Positions 42,380 through 50,778 are shown, counted from the first letter of the stretch. The stretch: DNA of 55,727 nucleotides from JBDTVS01 sp040007095 (GCA_040007095.1 JBDTVS010000242.1:1-55727), one strand, 5' to 3'. The notes: generated from the letters alone by a model not told the origin. Made by a program: numbers and translations.

Positions 42380-43432
42380 ATGATGCGACGAACGCGACAG
42401 CGTGGGATGACCGTCCGGTGGATCGCCGCAGCGGTTCTGATCGCCGGCGCTGCGCTCGCGGCGCGCGTCATCCCGGGCGCGATGCCGGTGGTCTTGCACG
42501 CTCAAGCACCGCAGGCGGGCGGCGGCGACCTGGAAGTGATTCAGGTCCGGGCGAATTTCTACGTGATTGCCGGGGCCGGTGCGAACATCGCCGTTCAAGT
42601 CGGACCGATCGGCGCCATTGTCGTGGACACGGGATCTCGGCAGCTGTCCGACCAGGTGATGGCCGCCGTGAAGCGGCTCACGGATGGATCTGTCCGCTAC
42701 ATCATCGACACCAGCGCTGACGCCGACCATGCCGGCGGGAACGAGAAGCTGGCCAGGGCCGGGAAGACCATCCTGGGCAATACGGGCAGCGCCGGTTTCA
42801 GCGAGGACGTGTACACCAACGGCGGTGCGGCGAGTGTGCTTGCGCACGAGAACGTGCTCAGGAGAATGAGCGCGCCGGCCGGCCGAGACAGTGCGGTCGA
42901 GGCGTTGTGGCCCACGAAGACCTATGCGGGCAGGGGCTATCCGATGGCGCTCAACGGCGACTCCATCCAGGTCATTCACATGCCCGCCGCGCATTCCGAC
43001 GGCGACAGCGTGGTGTTTTTCCACCGCGCCGACGTGATCGTGACGGGCGACATTCTCGATACCACCCGCTTTCCGGTGATCGACGTCGCGAAAGGCGGCG
43101 GCATCGACGGAGAAATCGACGCGCTCAACCGGATCGTCGAGATGACCGTCCCGCCCTTTCCACTGGCGTTTCAGGAAGATCGGACCTACGTGGTGCCCGG
43201 CCACGGCTTTGTCTGCGACTTTTACGACCTCGTGGAGTACCGAAGTGTGGTGCTGATCATGCGCGACAGGGTTCAGGATCTGATCAGCAAAGGGATGACC
43301 TTGCAGCAGGTGAAGGCGGCGGATCCGGCGCAAGGGTTCAAGACGCGATACGGCGCCGAAACCGGATCGTGGACGACGGACATGTTTGTCGAGGCGGTGT
43401 TCGAGAGCCTCACGTCCCGGCCGAAAAGGTAG
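42380..43432 (+). CDS. Exported MBL-fold protein lacking two metal-site His
   Basis: A 350-residue protein, start tentatively the ATG at 42380, followed by an Arg-rich and then hydrophobic segment (about 10-34). The MBL scaffold is clear: GAIVVDTGSRQ, the motif region, MPAAHSDGDSVVFF, VTGDILDT and VPGHGFVCD. The metal motif reads DTSADADH (about 110-117), so the first two His of HxHxDH are Ser and Asp, while D116 and H117 and the late His residues remain. It has an insertion of about 50 residues after the motif (NTGSAGFSEDVYTNGG). It may bind one metal or be non-catalytic. It lies just downstream of a MITE-like element. Confidence 0.83.
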   Translation: MMRRTRQRGMTVRWIAAAVLIAGAALAARVIPGAMPVVLHAQAPQAGGGDLEVIQVRANFYVIAGAGANIAVQVGPIGAIVVDTGSRQLSDQVMAAVKRLTDGSVRYIIDTSADADHAGGNEKLARAGKTILGNTGSAGFSEDVYTNGGAASVLAHENVLRRMSAPAGRDSAVEALWPTKTYAGRGYPMALNGDSIQVIHMPAAHSDGDSVVFFHRADVIVTGDILDTTRFPVIDVAKGGGIDGEIDALNRIVEMTVPPFPLAFQEDRTYVVPGHGFVCDFYDLVEYRSVVLIMRDRVQDLISKGMTLQQVKAADPAQGFKTRYGAETGSWTTDMFVEAVFESLTSRPKR

Positions 43433-43477
43433 AGATTTCGCGTGAACTTCTTCCAGGACTGGGCGCACCAGTCTGAA

Positions 43478-43558
43478 ACTGACCACGGAGCACGCCGAGT
43501 TCACCGAGCCGACAACCCAATGTCGGTTGGTGATCACGGGGGCTCTCGGCGGTTCCGC
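43478..43558. repeat. Palindromic CACCGAG-type repeat, second copy
   Basis: ACCACGGAGCACGCCGAG... and the opposing ...GGGGGCTCTCGGCGGTT arms surround CCGACAACCCAATGTCGG. It is related to the copies at 8945-9010 and 45612-45693. It fills the leader of the gene starting at 43598, which excludes the upstream in-frame start at 43442. Confidence 0.55.
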
Positions 43559-43597
43559 CGACAGGTCGGCCGGGCATTCAGGGAGCCCCACGGCACG

Positions 43598-44386
43598 ATG
43601 TCGCTGTCTCTTTTGGCAGTTCTGTTGATCGTGACGCAAGCGGTGGGGCTTCACGCTCTTGGCGCCGCGCAGCAGCGGGGCGCTGCCGCCTCCGCAACCG
43701 CGCGATCTGCGGCGCCAATCGATCTGACCGGCTACTGGGTGTCGGTCGTGACGCAAGACTGGCGCTGGCGCATGGTCACGCCCGCCAGAGGCGACTACGA
43801 GAGTGTGCCGATCACGCTCGAGGCGAAAAAGGTGGGCGATGCCTGGGACCCCGCGAAAGACGAAGCCGCTGGCGAGCAGTGTCGAGCCTACGGCGCGCCG
43901 GCGATCATGGCGGTTCCGACCCGCTTGCGCGTCACGTGGCAAGACGACCGCACCTTGAAAGTGGAGACTGACGCCGGCATGCAGACTCGATTGCTTCACT
44001 TCGACGGCTGGAAGCCCCAGGGCGGACCGGCAGGTTGGCAGGGTGAGTCGGTTGCCGAATGGGAGCGTGCACGGGGAGGGCGAGGTTCGGCGTCGGGAGA
44101 AGTGCTGCGAGGAGCGACGGGAGGCCCGCAGAGCGGTTCGCTGAAAGTCGTGACGAAGAACGCGCGTCCCGGCTATCTGCGCAAGAACGGCGTTCCTTAC
44201 AGCGCCGGCGCCTCACTCACCGAGTACTGGGATGTCGGCGCTGAACGCAACGGCGATCGGTGGATCACGATCACCAGTGTGGTGGACGACCCGAAGTACC
44301 TGCGTGTGGCGTACGTCACCGCGCTGCAGTTCAAACACGAGGCCGATGGCGCGAAGTGGGAGCCCACACCCTGCTCGGCTCGATGA
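43598..44386 (+). CDS. Exported protein of unknown function, lipocalin-like family B
   Basis: A 262-residue protein starting at the ATG at 43598, which yields a good signal peptide (MSLSLLAVLLIVTQAVGLHALGAAQQ). The mature part begins IDLTGYWVSVVTQDWRWRMVTPARGDY and contains CRAYGAPAIMAVPTRLRVTWQDDRTLKVETDAG and GYLRKNGVPYSAGASLTEYWDV. This pattern, with a Trp-containing first strand, a DDRTLKVET strand and a later R(K)NGVPxS turn, is shared with the neighbours at 41107 and 44654. I predict a beta-barrel, possibly ligand-binding. The function is unknown. Confidence 0.77.
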   Translation: MSLSLLAVLLIVTQAVGLHALGAAQQRGAAASATARSAAPIDLTGYWVSVVTQDWRWRMVTPARGDYESVPITLEAKKVGDAWDPAKDEAAGEQCRAYGAPAIMAVPTRLRVTWQDDRTLKVETDAGMQTRLLHFDGWKPQGGPAGWQGESVAEWERARGGRGSASGEVLRGATGGPQSGSLKVVTKNARPGYLRKNGVPYSAGASLTEYWDVGAERNGDRWITITSVVDDPKYLRVAYVTALQFKHEADGAKWEPTPCSAR

Positions 44387-44544
44387 AGGTGTCACGACGG
44401 TCTAACGCAGAGCACGCTGAGCACGCGGAGAACTCCTTTCGAATACGGTTCGTCCGCTGGAACAGTCCAAGAGACAAGACTGTTGTTGAACTCGCAACAG
44501 CGTTTTAGAAACTGCTTTGAGAGCACGTTGCGAAATTAGACCAT

Positions 44545-44614
44545 GAACCACAAAGGGCACAAAGATCACGAAGAAGGCCGAGAGGTTCCTGTGTCCTTCG
44601 TGTCTTTGTGGTTC
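44545..44614. repeat. Inverted repeat of the CCACAAAGGGCACAAAG type
   Basis: GAACCACAAAG (44545-44555) and CTTTGTGGTTC (44604-44614) are perfect inverted copies, with GGCACAAAGATCACGAAG and CTTCGTGT filling the arms. Elements of this kind are scattered in many bacterial genomes. Positions 44400-44440 hold a related GCAGAGCACGCTGAG stretch. The frame through it (starting 44543) is not genuine coding sequence. Confidence 0.7.
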
Positions 44615-44653
44615 CGGAATTCAATTCTGCAATGCGTTTTTAGGATTCGCGAC

Positions 44654-45598
44654 ATGAAGCTCGTCAGGTTGAGTGGATTCATCGTCTTGGCGGTGCTCGT
44701 CAGCGCCCCGGCCTTCGCCCAGTTCGACCTCGGCGGGCATTGGGCCCGCCGCTCGAACCAGGACGATATGGAGAGCGGACCTGGTCCCGATCCGGTCGAT
44801 TACCTGGGGCTGCCACTCAATGCCGAGGGACGAGCGCGCGGATTGAGCTTCCAATATTCCGCCGTGTCGCTGCCCGAACACCAATGCGGCTACCTCTCGC
44901 CGTTCTACATCGTGTTGGGTCCATTTGGTCTGGCCATCGATCGCGTGCTGGATCCGGTCACGGCCCGGCTGGTCGCCTGGAGAATCGGCGGCTGGGTGGA
45001 TCGAGACGTCACGACCATCTGGATGGACGGGCGGCCGCATCCCAGTGCGAATGCGCCTCACCCGTCCGGCGGATTCACGACCGGCGTGTGGGAAGGCGAT
45101 ACGCTGACGACATACACCACCCACCTCAAGGCGGGGATGATTCGGCGCAACGGCGCTCCGCTGAGCGATCAGGCGACGATGACCATGCACTTCACGCGGC
45201 ATGGCGATCTGCTGACGGCGCGCGCGATGATCGAGGATCCGGTGAATTTGTCGGAGCCGTACGTGCGGAGTCGGGTCTGGCAGCTCGATCCAACCGCCAA
45301 CTTCGGCAACGGCTTGTCGGCCCCGTGCGAACCGATCGACGAACTGCCCCGGGCGGGGGCTGGCGACATCTATCCACACTATCTGCCGGGCAGGAATCTC
45401 TTCACGGACGAGCTCACGCGCTACTACAACCTTCCACAGGACGCCGTCCTCGGCGGCGCGCACACCATGTATCCCGAGTTCCGCAAGACGCTCACGGGTT
45501 ACCAGCCGCCAGAGGTGTGCAAGCGGTACTGCGGCTGCGGCGGCCTCGGCGTGCCCTGCATCACCGACGGCAGCGGCGTGCCGCAGGGCGGACGTTAG
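44654..45598 (+). CDS. Exported protein of unknown function, lipocalin-like family C
   Basis: A 314-residue protein, using the ATG at 44654 (MKLVRLSGFIVLAVLVSAPAFAQ is a clean signal peptide); the frame extends upstream only through the repeat. The mature part is FDLGGHWARRSNQDD...GVWEGDTLTTYTTHLKAG..RRNGAPLSDQATMTMHFTRHGD, with a Cys-rich C-terminus (VCKRYCGCGGLGVPC). It shares the WEGDTL and R-NGxP-S features with the genes at 41107 and 43598. A beta-barrel ligand-binding fold is likely but unproven. Confidence 0.78.
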   Translation: MKLVRLSGFIVLAVLVSAPAFAQFDLGGHWARRSNQDDMESGPGPDPVDYLGLPLNAEGRARGLSFQYSAVSLPEHQCGYLSPFYIVLGPFGLAIDRVLDPVTARLVAWRIGGWVDRDVTTIWMDGRPHPSANAPHPSGGFTTGVWEGDTLTTYTTHLKAGMIRRNGAPLSDQATMTMHFTRHGDLLTARAMIEDPVNLSEPYVRSRVWQLDPTANFGNGLSAPCEPIDELPRAGAGDIYPHYLPGRNLFTDELTRYYNLPQDAVLGGAHTMYPEFRKTLTGYQPPEVCKRYCGCGGLGVPCITDGSGVPQGGR

Positions 45599-45611
45599 AG
45601 AGACCACACCG

Positions 45612-45693
45612 AGAGCACAACCACCGACATCACCGAGATCGCCGAGGCGACGCCGAGATTACTCTCGGCGCGCACGGTGCGTTGGGAGGTGGT
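45612..45693. repeat. CACCGAG-type repeat, third copy
   Basis: The arms ACAACCACCGACATCACCGAG and CTCGGCG...GTGCGTTGGGAGGTGGT oppose each other. It is related to 8945-9010 and 43478-43558. Confidence 0.5.
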
Positions 45694-45725
45694 CAGCCTC
45701 TGCTCTCAGTGACGCTGGTGTTCCC

Positions 45726-45757
45726 AATGGCGCCCTCATAGCTGTGAGGGCGCCATT
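45726..45757. terminator. 13-bp perfect hairpin between convergent genes
   Basis: AATGGCGCCCTCA (45726-45738) and TGAGGGCGCCATT (45745-45757) pair perfectly around a 6-base loop. It lies between the plus-strand gene ending at 45598 and the minus-strand gene ending at 45804, so it may stop transcription from both sides. No T-run is present. Confidence 0.55.
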
Positions 45758-45803
45758 CTCAGGCTTCGCTGGTCCGAAAATCCACAGGCAGGTCAGCCCG
45801 CCG

Positions 45804-45989
45804 TCACCGTTCGGCGCCTCGACCGAACGATGCGAAAGACACAATCCCGATGAGGATGATCTCCACAGCCCCGACCGCCATCCTGGTGGTTTGATTCGGA
45901 ATGAACTTTCGCAGCGCGATTGAGACGGCGATCACGATGACGATCAACACAATTGCGAAGACGCGCGGTCGCGGCCTTGTCCCAAGCAC
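45804..45989 (-). CDS. Small two-helix membrane protein
   Basis: A 61-residue protein with two hydrophobic helices (about 10-25 and 37-54) separated by a short polar loop, KFIPNQTTRM. It starts with GTG at 45989, preceded by GAGGAG seven bases upstream, which makes translation credible. The function is unknown; the size is typical of regulatory or accessory membrane peptides. It is 19 bp downstream of the TonB-dependent receptor on the same strand and probably co-transcribed, so it may work with that receptor. Confidence 0.72.
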   Translation of the reverse strand: MLGTRPRPRVFAIVLIVIVIAVSIALRKFIPNQTTRMAVGAVEIILIGIVSFASFGRGAER

Positions 45990-46008
45990 TGGTCGCTCCT
46001 CTGCAAGT

Positions 46009-48981
46009 CTAAAAGTCGAACTTGGCGCTCAATTGCATCTGGCGCGCGACCTGCACCGACGTCGGCGTCAGCCACGCGGATCCGTAGGTATTGTTCGAGT
46101 TCAGCACGACGTTCGAGTTGAACGCGTTGAAGATGTCGACCCCGACGTTGACCCGCCTCTCTCTGAAGCGAAGCGTCTTGGCGAAGCGCAGGTCGAGGAG
46201 GTTGATCCGGTCGCGATACATCTGGTCCGGATTGAGCAGATTGATCGTGACGTTGGCGGTGCCGCCCGAGAGCGGCCGGCCCAGGGTCTGCGCCACCTGC
46301 GCACTGGTGTAGACCAGGTTCGCCGCGATCTGACTCCCGGGCGAGCTACGCACGACACCGCTGATCTGGACATCGACCTTCGGGAGGTTGTAAGCGACCA
46401 GGGCGCTGAGGTTCATCTGGAACGGCAGCGCCACGTGACAGTTTCGCAGGCTCGGACTGTCATAGATCAGCTCGCACGTGTCGGTCACCTGCCGGCCGGT
46501 GGTGGTCGCCAATCGCATTGTCACGGTGCGCAGTTGGCCACGAACATTGACGTCGACGGCATGAAAGTATCGAACGTCCCTCCCGAAGTTGCTCGTGAAC
46601 ACTTCGTGGTTCGAGGTGGCGCCAAATTTGGCGCTGGTCACATCCTGCAGATCGCTGATCACGTAGCCGCCGCCGCCCGGCAGCCGTGAATCCACCGGCG
46701 CCTGCACGCTGTAGCCATTGAAGTCCTGTGGTCCGACCAGCAGGTTGTCGACGACCGATCGATTGCCCCACCACCGCCGGTTATAGCTGGCTTCGATCGA
46801 GAGTCGTGGTCGCAGCTCGTGCTGCACCGACAAGCCGAACGCCCAATCGTAAGGACGGCGGTACCACGCGCCGTTGTTCCCGGTCAGGGTGGGATCGACG
46901 GCGCTGGTGAGGACCTCGCCGAAGTTCTGGGTCGCCCAGGGCCCGCACTCGCCGTTGGTGGCTTTGTTCAGCAGGTCGCAGTCCGGCACGAAATTGCTGT
47001 TTCGATCGGTCCACGACCGCGTGGTCGTCGGAGCGGTCCTCGCGCCTCCTCCGCCAATCAAGGCCACGGGAGCAGTGGATGCATAGATGCCGTCGGCATT
47101 CACCGCCGCCAGATATCGGCCCAGGCTCACCTTGACGGACGTTTTCCCGTCGCCCCGCAGATCGTAGGCCGCACCGAATCTCGGGCTGAGGTCGAGGAAG
47201 CCCTTCACAATCTCCGTTTCGGGATAGAGGATCTCCTTCGCCACGAACGACTGCTGGAACAGCTTCTGTTCGGGGGCGTAGCTGTGAACGGCGTCGAGCC
47301 GCAGGCCGGTGTGCACCGTCAGGCGCCCGAAGGTCGAGCTATCCTGGATGTACACGGCCTGCTGCGGCACGACGAGCTCATAGCGCCAGTTGTTGTAGCC
47401 CATGGTGAAGCGGTTCGGCACGCCGTTGTTGAACCGGAACTGGATGAAGCCATCCTGTTGGGCCGAATACGCGCGCACCTGATAGAACCGCTCGCCGTCA
47501 AACCCGATCTTGAGATTGTGCGCGCCCGTGACGTAGGACATCGAGCCGACCCATCTGACCAGCCCGCCGCGATTGATGCTGAAGTCGCGCGCGCGGTAGG
47601 TCAATCCAGGAATGAGCCCGCCCTGTTCGTTGACCTGCACCAGCGCCCGCCCCTCCGGTGTCGGCGGTTCGCCGTAGAGACTGTTCGGATATCCGATGCC
47701 CATCTCCACCAGAAGCTTGTTGGTCAGCGGCGCCGACCAATTGAGCTGTTGCACACGCCAGTATCTTCTCGTTCCCGGAATGTAGCCCGGCGACGATGCC
47801 TCGGGAGCAATCGTTGAGCTGTTGCTGCTGATGGTGTCGCAGCGTTCGCATTTGCGTTGCTCGTCCCAGAAGATGGTGAGCTTGTTGCGCTGCGACGCCT
47901 GCCATGTGAATCGGACGGAGCCGTTCCCGTACCAATTGTCGTTGGTGGCGCGGCGATCGAGGTCCGGCTCGTAGGTCCAGGCGTTCGGATTGCCGGCGTT
48001 CTTGTTGGCCCACAGGTTGGTGACGTAGGACACATCGGTCTGGTGCCTGGCGGTCGCGAAGTACCACAGCCGGTCCTTCTTGATCGGGCCGCCGACACCG
48101 AGATTGAGCTGTGATGTGTGGATCAGCTCGTTGGGCGCGCGGATCACGCCGGCTGCCACCAGGTCCCGGGTGTTGTTGCTCGCCAGCCCGCCGTTGGCAC
48201 CGTCCACGTAGAACGTCCCAGCGAAGTTGTTACCGCCGGCGCGCGGGATGATGTTGACGATTGGCGATCCCCCCTCGGCTTCACCCAGATTGCCGAAGCT
48301 CGAGATCACCATCTCGACGGCCTGGATCGTATCCGGCCGGTATTGGGACGTCCCGGATGTCCCCGACCCCACGCCCACGCCGCCGATTTGCAGGCGGCCG
48401 GTTTCGGGCCCGGTCGTGCCGACCGCGCCGTACGCGGAAAGGCCGTTGTTCATGGCCGGTACCAGGATCGACGCGATGCTGGTGGCGGTGCGGGCGATCG
48501 GCATGTCGGTCAGGATTTCCTTGTTGATCACCTGCGTCTGCCTCGAGCTCTGGACATCCACAATCGGACTGGCGCCGGTGACGGTGATGGTTTCTTCCAC
48601 GCCCCCCACGCGCAACTCCGCGTTCACGGTCGCCATCATCGAGCCCGTGAGCTCGAGCCCTTCCCGCTTCACCATGCTGAAGCCCGTGAGCGCAAAGGTC
48701 ACCGTGTAGGTTCCGCTCTCGAGCTCGATGATGCGGAAGCTGCCGTTCGCGTCGGTCACCGTCGTGCGCAGTCTTTCTATCAACGCGGGGCTCGCCACCT
48801 CGACGGTCACGCCCGGCATGACCGCCCCCGACGAGTCGGTCACCACGCCCGTCACCGACGGCCGAATCGTTTGCGCATCCACCGCCCGCCCAGCGAGCAC
48901 GACACATCCGACGAGAGTCACGACGCGTCCGGCGAGAGTGAGAAACCTCGCGAACTTCCGGCCGCTGTCTACATTCGACAT
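46009..48981 (-). CDS. Oar-like TonB-dependent receptor with carboxypeptidase-regulatory domain
   Basis: A 990-residue outer-membrane protein. The ATG at 48981 follows AGGAGG seven bases upstream; the open frame continues 5' but only through noncoding DNA. The signal peptide is about 1-37. An N-terminal carboxypeptidase-D-regulatory/beta-sandwich domain (about 42-125, VTGVVTDSSGAVMPGVTVEV...GTYTVTFALTGF) precedes the plug domain (VINKEILTDMPIARTATS...), then a beta-barrel ending with aromatic KFDF. Proteins of this form take up polysaccharide- or peptide-derived ligands and are expanded in Acidobacteriota. The ligand is unknown; adjacent exported hydrolases are candidates for linked processing. 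No TonB or ExbBD is in the window. Confidence 0.93.
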   Translation of the reverse strand: MSNVDSGRKFARFLTLAGRVVTLVGCVVLAGRAVDAQTIRPSVTGVVTDSSGAVMPGVTVEVASPALIERLRTTVTDANGSFRIIELESGTYTVTFALTGFSMVKREGLELTGSMMATVNAELRVGGVEETITVTGASPIVDVQSSRQTQVINKEILTDMPIARTATSIASILVPAMNNGLSAYGAVGTTGPETGRLQIGGVGVGSGTSGTSQYRPDTIQAVEMVISSFGNLGEAEGGSPIVNIIPRAGGNNFAGTFYVDGANGGLASNNTRDLVAAGVIRAPNELIHTSQLNLGVGGPIKKDRLWYFATARHQTDVSYVTNLWANKNAGNPNAWTYEPDLDRRATNDNWYGNGSVRFTWQASQRNKLTIFWDEQRKCERCDTISSNSSTIAPEASSPGYIPGTRRYWRVQQLNWSAPLTNKLLVEMGIGYPNSLYGEPPTPEGRALVQVNEQGGLIPGLTYRARDFSINRGGLVRWVGSMSYVTGAHNLKIGFDGERFYQVRAYSAQQDGFIQFRFNNGVPNRFTMGYNNWRYELVVPQQAVYIQDSSTFGRLTVHTGLRLDAVHSYAPEQKLFQQSFVAKEILYPETEIVKGFLDLSPRFGAAYDLRGDGKTSVKVSLGRYLAAVNADGIYASTAPVALIGGGGARTAPTTTRSWTDRNSNFVPDCDLLNKATNGECGPWATQNFGEVLTSAVDPTLTGNNGAWYRRPYDWAFGLSVQHELRPRLSIEASYNRRWWGNRSVVDNLLVGPQDFNGYSVQAPVDSRLPGGGGYVISDLQDVTSAKFGATSNHEVFTSNFGRDVRYFHAVDVNVRGQLRTVTMRLATTTGRQVTDTCELIYDSPSLRNCHVALPFQMNLSALVAYNLPKVDVQISGVVRSSPGSQIAANLVYTSAQVAQTLGRPLSGGTANVTINLLNPDQMYRDRINLLDLRFAKTLRFRERRVNVGVDIFNAFNSNVVLNSNNTYGSAWLTPTSVQVARQMQLSAKFDF

Positions 48982-49099
48982 CGCTCGCCTCCTTGAACAG
49001 CCGTGGGACAGCGCATCCCGCATTCGAGCGGCGCTGCATACTGTGGTTGCGTGCTCCTGCAATACTCCCGTTGACCTAGTCCCCTGGAAGCGTGATGCG

Positions 49100-49245
49100 T
49101 CACATAATTCCCGGGCGGGGCATCCCGCATCGCTGCGTTGCGACTCCCTCAAAATGTGTCCAGTATTCTCTCGGTCGTCGCGCCTTGCCCGCGGGGCGCC
49201 TCGCCCGTCTCGGTGCAACGCCAGACGCTCACCACGGGCTGCTGG
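49100..49245. repeat. Dispersed G+C-rich repeat (49.1-kb copy)
   Basis: It contains CCGGGCGGGGCATCCCGC followed by TCGCTGCGTTGC, as near 6380, and then GCGCCTTGCCCGCGGGGCGCCTCGCCCG, as at 40112-40193. It is in the 345-bp gap upstream of the receptor gene (48982-49326), which otherwise shows nothing beyond the ribosome binding site of that gene. Confidence 0.65.
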
Positions 49246-49326
49246 GCGTCACGCGTCGGCCGGCGCGTATGACCGAGTTCCGTGCCAGGACGCCAGGACG
49301 CGTTCACGACGGACTCAAGATGTGCA

Positions 49327-50778
49327 CTACTTCGCCGCGCGGTTCCAGGCCGCCTGCCACTTGGCTTTCATCGCGGCACGGTCCACTTCCTGGCCCCGGA
49401 GGTAGACCTTGTTGATCTTTCGCGAGTTGGCGATGTTCTCGAGGGGATTGGCATCGAGGACGATGAAGTCGGCGGACTTGCCCGCCGCCACCATCCCGGT
49501 GTTGAGGTGGGCGGCTTCGGCCGAATCGCGCGTGGCCGCGACGATCGCCTCCGACGGCGTCAGGCCCATCAGGACCCAATGCTCGAACTCCAACTGTCCC
49601 GCCCAGCCGATGAAGAACCGTGTCTGCCCCGTGTCGCTGCCGTTGACGATCTTCATGCCGGCCGCGCGGAGCTTCAACGCATTGGTGGCGCCCATCGTCT
49701 TGAGATTCTGACGGGCACGCTGGACCGATTCCGGCGTGATTCTCTCCAGTTGGGCGCCGACCTGCGCCTGGATCTGTGCGGGGGAAATCGTGTCCCGGAG
49801 CAGCGGATCGTTCCAGTCCTCGCGGGTGGCGGCGCCGGTTCCGGCGCCCGGGTTGAACCACATCTTCGGCCGGTCGTTCTTGGCGATCCGGTCCTTGATG
49901 ATCGCGATCAACTCATCGTCCGGCACTTCACCCATGCGGACGGGAAGATGAAGCCAGCCCTCGACGCCCGCTCGCATCAGCAACTTGGCGTTGGCCAACG
50001 TGATGTTGTGGGCCGCGACGGGGACGTTGAGCTTGTGCGCTTCGTCGACGATGGCAAGAAACAGGGGCGGGGTCAGCGTCTTGAGCGTGCCATTCCGGTC
50101 GTCGACCCAGATCTTGATGAACTCCGGCTTCATGCGCGCGTAGTCCTGTACGGCCGCTCGAGCCTCTTCCACGGTCGTCACCTGATACGGCACATCGGTT
50201 CTGGATGGATGGCCTTGCGGCCCGGCTCCTGCGTACGAAATTCCTGCTCCAGTGGTCCGAAACAGCGCCGCACCGGGGATGATTTCGTTGCGCACGCGCA
50301 ACGGCACGTCGCCCCAACCAGTCCGGCCGCCATGGAGATCTGAACGGTCGACCAGATCGCCGACGCTGACGACGGCGCTGAACCCGTAGTAGGCGAGACG
50401 CTGCAGGTGGTCGATGAGATTGTCGCGTGTGAAATACTCCTTGGCCATCGTGCCGTCCACATCGTGTTGATATCCGATGTGGCCGTGAAGATCGACCTTG
50501 GTGGGCATGACGGTCTTGCCCGTCAGGTCGACGCGGCGCGCACCGGCCGGGACCTGCAACTCGCCCCGCCGTCCGACTCTTGTGAACAGATCGTTCTGGA
50601 CGATGAAGGCGGAGTTTTCGATGGGGGCGGTGCCGTCGCCTGTGATCAGGCGGGCGCCCTCGAATACGCTGACGCCGGCAGCGGGGGCCTGGCCGCTCAC
50701 GCGCCAGGCCACAGACATCGTCGCAAAGAAGCAAACCGCGACGACCAGACGCAACGCCATCCTGTTCACGCGACGCAT
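49327..50778 (-). CDS. Exported amidohydrolase-superfamily protein
   Basis: A 483-residue protein, ATG at 50778 with GGAGG six bases upstream. The signal peptide is about 7-30 (SGQAPA). The composite beta-domain and TIM barrel are typical: VFEGARLITGDGTAPIENSAFIVQ, metal-binding HGH (H98, H100) in KVDLHGH, AAHN further on, NGSDTG with the late Asp, and the C-terminal DFIVLDANPLENIANSRKI strand. The motif VMPTKVDLHGH replaces the usual PGxIDxHxH. Relatives include imidazolonepropionase-like hydrolases and peptidases. The substrate is unknown. It is upstream of and on the same strand as the TonB-dependent receptor, with about 345 bp between them. Confidence 0.9.
   Translation of the reverse strand: MRRVNRMALRLVVAVCFFATMSVAWRVSGQAPAAGVSVFEGARLITGDGTAPIENSAFIVQNDLFTRVGRRGELQVPAGARRVDLTGKTVMPTKVDLHGHIGYQHDVDGTMAKEYFTRDNLIDHLQRLAYYGFSAVVSVGDLVDRSDLHGGRTGWGDVPLRVRNEIIPGAALFRTTGAGISYAGAGPQGHPSRTDVPYQVTTVEEARAAVQDYARMKPEFIKIWVDDRNGTLKTLTPPLFLAIVDEAHKLNVPVAAHNITLANAKLLMRAGVEGWLHLPVRMGEVPDDELIAIIKDRIAKNDRPKMWFNPGAGTGAATREDWNDPLLRDTISPAQIQAQVGAQLERITPESVQRARQNLKTMGATNALKLRAAGMKIVNGSDTGQTRFFIGWAGQLEFEHWVLMGLTPSEAIVAATRDSAEAAHLNTGMVAAGKSADFIVLDANPLENIANSRKINKVYLRGQEVDRAAMKAKWQAAWNRAAK

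Noticed and set aside
42314..43999. Long minus-strand frame opposite the MBL gene at 42380
   Set aside because: Antisense shadow; no signal, motif or ribosome binding site.
44543..44653. Upstream extension of the lipocalin-like gene (MNHKGHKDHEEG)
   Set aside because: This is a translation of the CACAAAG repeat; the ATG at 44654 gives a clean signal peptide.
48982..49218. Upstream extension of the TonB-dependent receptor
   Set aside because: AGGAGG before the ATG at 48981 and a good signal peptide set the start; the extension is noncoding and repeat-rich.
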